NCBI GenBank assembly: GCA_013399875.1 | Contig: VXAZ01007995.1 | Location: forward strand, 2,583,486 to 2,647,485 | Direction: 5' to 3' | Source: Gymnorhina tibicen | Lineage: Eukaryota; Chordata; Aves; Passeriformes; Artamidae | Length of the DNA: 64,000 bases | Shown here: in pieces, positions 61,916 to 64,000 of the stretch | Layout of the letters: each line of letters opens with the position of its first letter | How positions within the stretch are numbered: position 1 is the stretch's first letter | The notes under the pieces: generated by a model | Database searches by the model: none | What the model saw: the letters and a program-made list of their open reading frames with translations, nothing else | Told to the model about the DNA's origin: nothing | Position numbers and translations under genes: made by a program

Positions 61916-64000
61916 AGAATTCAGAACGAAGGCTTTCGATACAGCAGCTCCAAGGATGGAAATAGGTCAGTTGGTTTAGTGCTCCCTACGTGTTCCTCCT
62001 CTGTGACAGCTCTGAGTAGCAGTTGGAAGGCAGCCTGGGATTTCATTTAGAAGCATGAACCAGAAGAAAAAGAAAAAGAGAAAGGAGGGGGTCATTTTGC
62101 TTGTTTTGATGCCCATGTGTCCCATTTTCAATTATCCCTCTCATCCACTCTCACTGGGATACAGTGAGATGCCTACAAATGAGCCATGAGAGAATTTCAA
62201 AGGTTTGGATGCTCCATTCGTAAAAACTCAGTGCAAAAAACTATGCACCTCGTTGGGTCGTGAAACTTGACTTGAAATTGGCTGAGGACAAAATTTCCCT
62301 TGGGGTTTTAGTATTTTGAAAAGCCTAAAAGATTTTGTGTACCTGATTAGGGGATAATTGTCTTCATGTTGTCAGATCTTGCCCCATAGATTCTGGACTT
62401 TGCTTGGTAGGTATAACACCACCTACGCTTTAAATACATTCTAAAATAATGCAAGTTGGATTAGTTTTGTTTAGTCTTGGCCATCTAAAAGTTAGTCATC
62501 TATTCTGGATTGGTGGCTTAGAGCTGGCTGTGGTCAGTGGGGCGTTCCCAGAAAGCGATTTGTATCATCCACAGTAAGTGGGCTAAGCTGCCATTTGAAC
62601 AGATTTCTGTAACCCTGTTAACTTGGGGCTGGGGATGGAGTGAGATTTATCCTGCCTTTCTTAAGCTGTTTAACAAGAGTCAGGAGATCTGCTCTCCAGC
62701 TGCCATATATTCACTGATACCCACGCATGTAGTTGTCAACAGTTGTACCAACTTACACTGACTGTGGATCAGGCCCTCTGGATTTTTTTTTTAATTTATT
62801 CTTCTAAAAAGGGTATAATAATACCATATGTAGGTATCTAGGATCTAATTCTGGCTCAGTATCCATAAATGAATGGTCAGTCTGTTTACTTACTAGCAGT
62901 GAAGTGTTCAAGAACATAGGAACTGCTACAGAGGACTAAACCAACATTCTTGTTTTGATTACTGATCTACTACTCTTTTATAAAATCTTCCCCCTCGGCC
63001 CCTGTCCCCTTGTAATGGGAATCCAACTGTTTTGCTGTCATTTGTCACAGTGTTTCTGCATCATTCCTCTTCCCCCATCTTTGCCCACGAGTGCCATGTA
63101 GTGTGCATACTGCATTTTGGCCAGGGCTGTCTATTGCCCTGAGTAGAACTCCTTTTAATTTCTCAAGATTAAAAGTTTCTAAAGATTTTGTTATCCCCTC
63201 AAACATGAGATCAGGCAGCACGGCACAGTGGATAAAGAAGAAAACAGGCTAAGGAGGTTGTTGTGATGTCAGATTTTGTCTCAAAGGTTAATGATCCTCC
63301 TTTGCTGAGCACTGTGGCCACAGCGATGGCTGCAGAGAATGTTTAGTGCCAGTGCAGAAAGGGCTTGTGCTGGCAAATTCAAGTCCAGACTTGTAATTCA
63401 GGGGGTGGGGGGGAAGTCAGAAGAGCTATGAACACAAATTTGGGGAGAGAGGATTTTTTTTTGTTTGAGAATTGTCCCAATTATTGTGCTGATCACCTCA
63501 GGTAAGCCACCTTTCAGTTTTCAGTGATGTGCTTGTGTATTGTTCATTACTGAAAAGCAGTTTCAAATTTTTCTGAAGGAGAAAGAAGTTGTTAGTTGGC
63601 CTTTTTTCTGCTTTACATCCTCTCTGAATCTCCTCCATCTGATAGTCATCTTGTCCAAACTGTCAGGGGGAGTAAAAGGCAAACAGGTTTTTTAGCCCAA
63701 ATAATATATTTGTGAGTTTTCCAGTTAAGCTTGAATATTGCATTCTGTGGAGTGGGGATGTATCTGTTGTGCTTTGGGCAAGCAGGGACCATTGGGTTTG
63801 CTTATTTCCCTCCCCACACAGACCAGTTAAGCTCTTCTGCTACACTGCAGAGAGTATCAACACTAATTTTGCCTTGGCTTGGCTAAACTTGCCTGTCCCA
63901 GCCCAGGGCAAGTTGTTTTTTTTGTATCTGAAGGTAATTTTGCTAACCTGGCAATCTGTGTCATTTACTGTTTAGTTCTGCCTCCATAACTGCCTGTGAG

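Larger units (their letters stand above)
42621..64000 (+). other. AGBL4: AGBL4 intron downstream of the NPDG exon (partial)
   Basis: This intron begins with donor gtatgg. I saw no sequence for the next CCP6 segment (the part containing the FDLNRHW-type motif), so the next exon should lie beyond the window. It contains CR1 tails at 43.5 and 51.05 kb, a 42-bp tandem duplication at 44.1 kb, AT-rich regulatory-looking blocks at 47.83-48.19, 49.2-49.9 and 52.26-52.44 kb, an assembly duplication with an N at 54.6-54.9 kb, a GATA palindrome at 55.8 kb, a T/G-rich low-complexity run at 56.7 kb, a perfect inverted repeat at 60.6 kb, and a GT microsatellite at 61.9 kb. The intervals 44.2-47.4, 52.5-54.6, 56.8-60.6 and 62-64 kb show nothing further I can support. 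Confidence 0.85.

Noticed and set aside
62745..62785. Possible old amniote repeat end (gatcaggccctctgg)
   Set aside because: Only one short word matches my memory of reptile/bird repeats, too little to call.
63212..63290. MIR-like SINE pattern (cacggcacagtggataaaga)
   Set aside because: The similarity to SINE promoter-type sequence covers only a few short words, and no B box is visible.
63480..63510. Second recursive-splice-like site (cctcag|gtaagc)
   Set aside because: The AG|GTAAG core is present, but the sequence before it is not pyrimidine-rich enough for a convincing acceptor.
1..64000. Nested BEND5 gene (lies within AGBL4 in mammals)
   Set aside because: I looked for BEN-domain-like or other BEND5 segments on either strand and saw none, so it is probably in a different AGBL4 intron.

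Overview
This is a 64 kb piece of a vertebrate nuclear genome, most likely a bird. The evidence is low gene density, GT-AG spliced exons, sparse interspersed repeats, and several CR1 (chicken repeat 1) LINE 3' ends carrying the terminal ATTCTATGATTCTGTGA-type signature. I could not narrow the species.

The only protein-coding gene I can support is AGBL4, which encodes cytosolic carboxypeptidase 6 (CCP6), a tubulin deglutamylase of the M14 metallocarboxypeptidase family. Two consecutive plus-strand coding exons are visible. Exon A (18624-18713) carries the HPGE zinc-binding motif. Exon B (42506-42620) carries the NPDG and GNYR motifs. They join in phase 1 across a 23.8 kb intron to read ...FVCQ-G-IIDFLV... 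Everything else is intron: at least 18.6 kb upstream, 23.8 kb between the exons, and at least 21.4 kb downstream. AGBL4 is known as a very large gene in vertebrates with introns of tens to hundreds of kb, which fits. Preceding and following exons were not found here.

Layout. 1-18623: upstream intron, with a minus-strand CR1 tail near 3.6 kb, a recursive-splice-like site at 12131/12132, an AT-rich block at 13.56-14.13 kb that looks like a conserved non-coding element, and a probable solitary LTR fragment at 16.6 kb. 18714-42505: long intron with few recognisable repeats, an AT-rich regulatory-looking block at 39.0-39.46 kb, and an old CR1-like fragment at 41.24 kb. 42621-64000: downstream intron with two plus-strand CR1 tails (43.5 and 51.05 kb), a 42-bp tandem duplication (44.1 kb), a run of X-box-like half sites (48.05-48.18 kb), a clear assembly artefact (a ~153-bp duplication flanking a single N at 54778), a palindromic GATA pair (55.8 kb) and a perfect 12-bp inverted repeat (60.6 kb).

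No CRISPR, operon, tRNA, rRNA or prokaryote-type system is present, and I saw no nested gene. Open frames of 60-185 codons elsewhere are chance frames in intron sequence. The observations most worth checking are splicing-related: the recursive-splice-like site, and exon B beginning with GTATAA so that a donor is regenerated at the exon-exon junction. The assembly duplication and the X-box cluster come next. Regulatory calls are inferences from one sequence, because conservation cannot be seen without an alignment.
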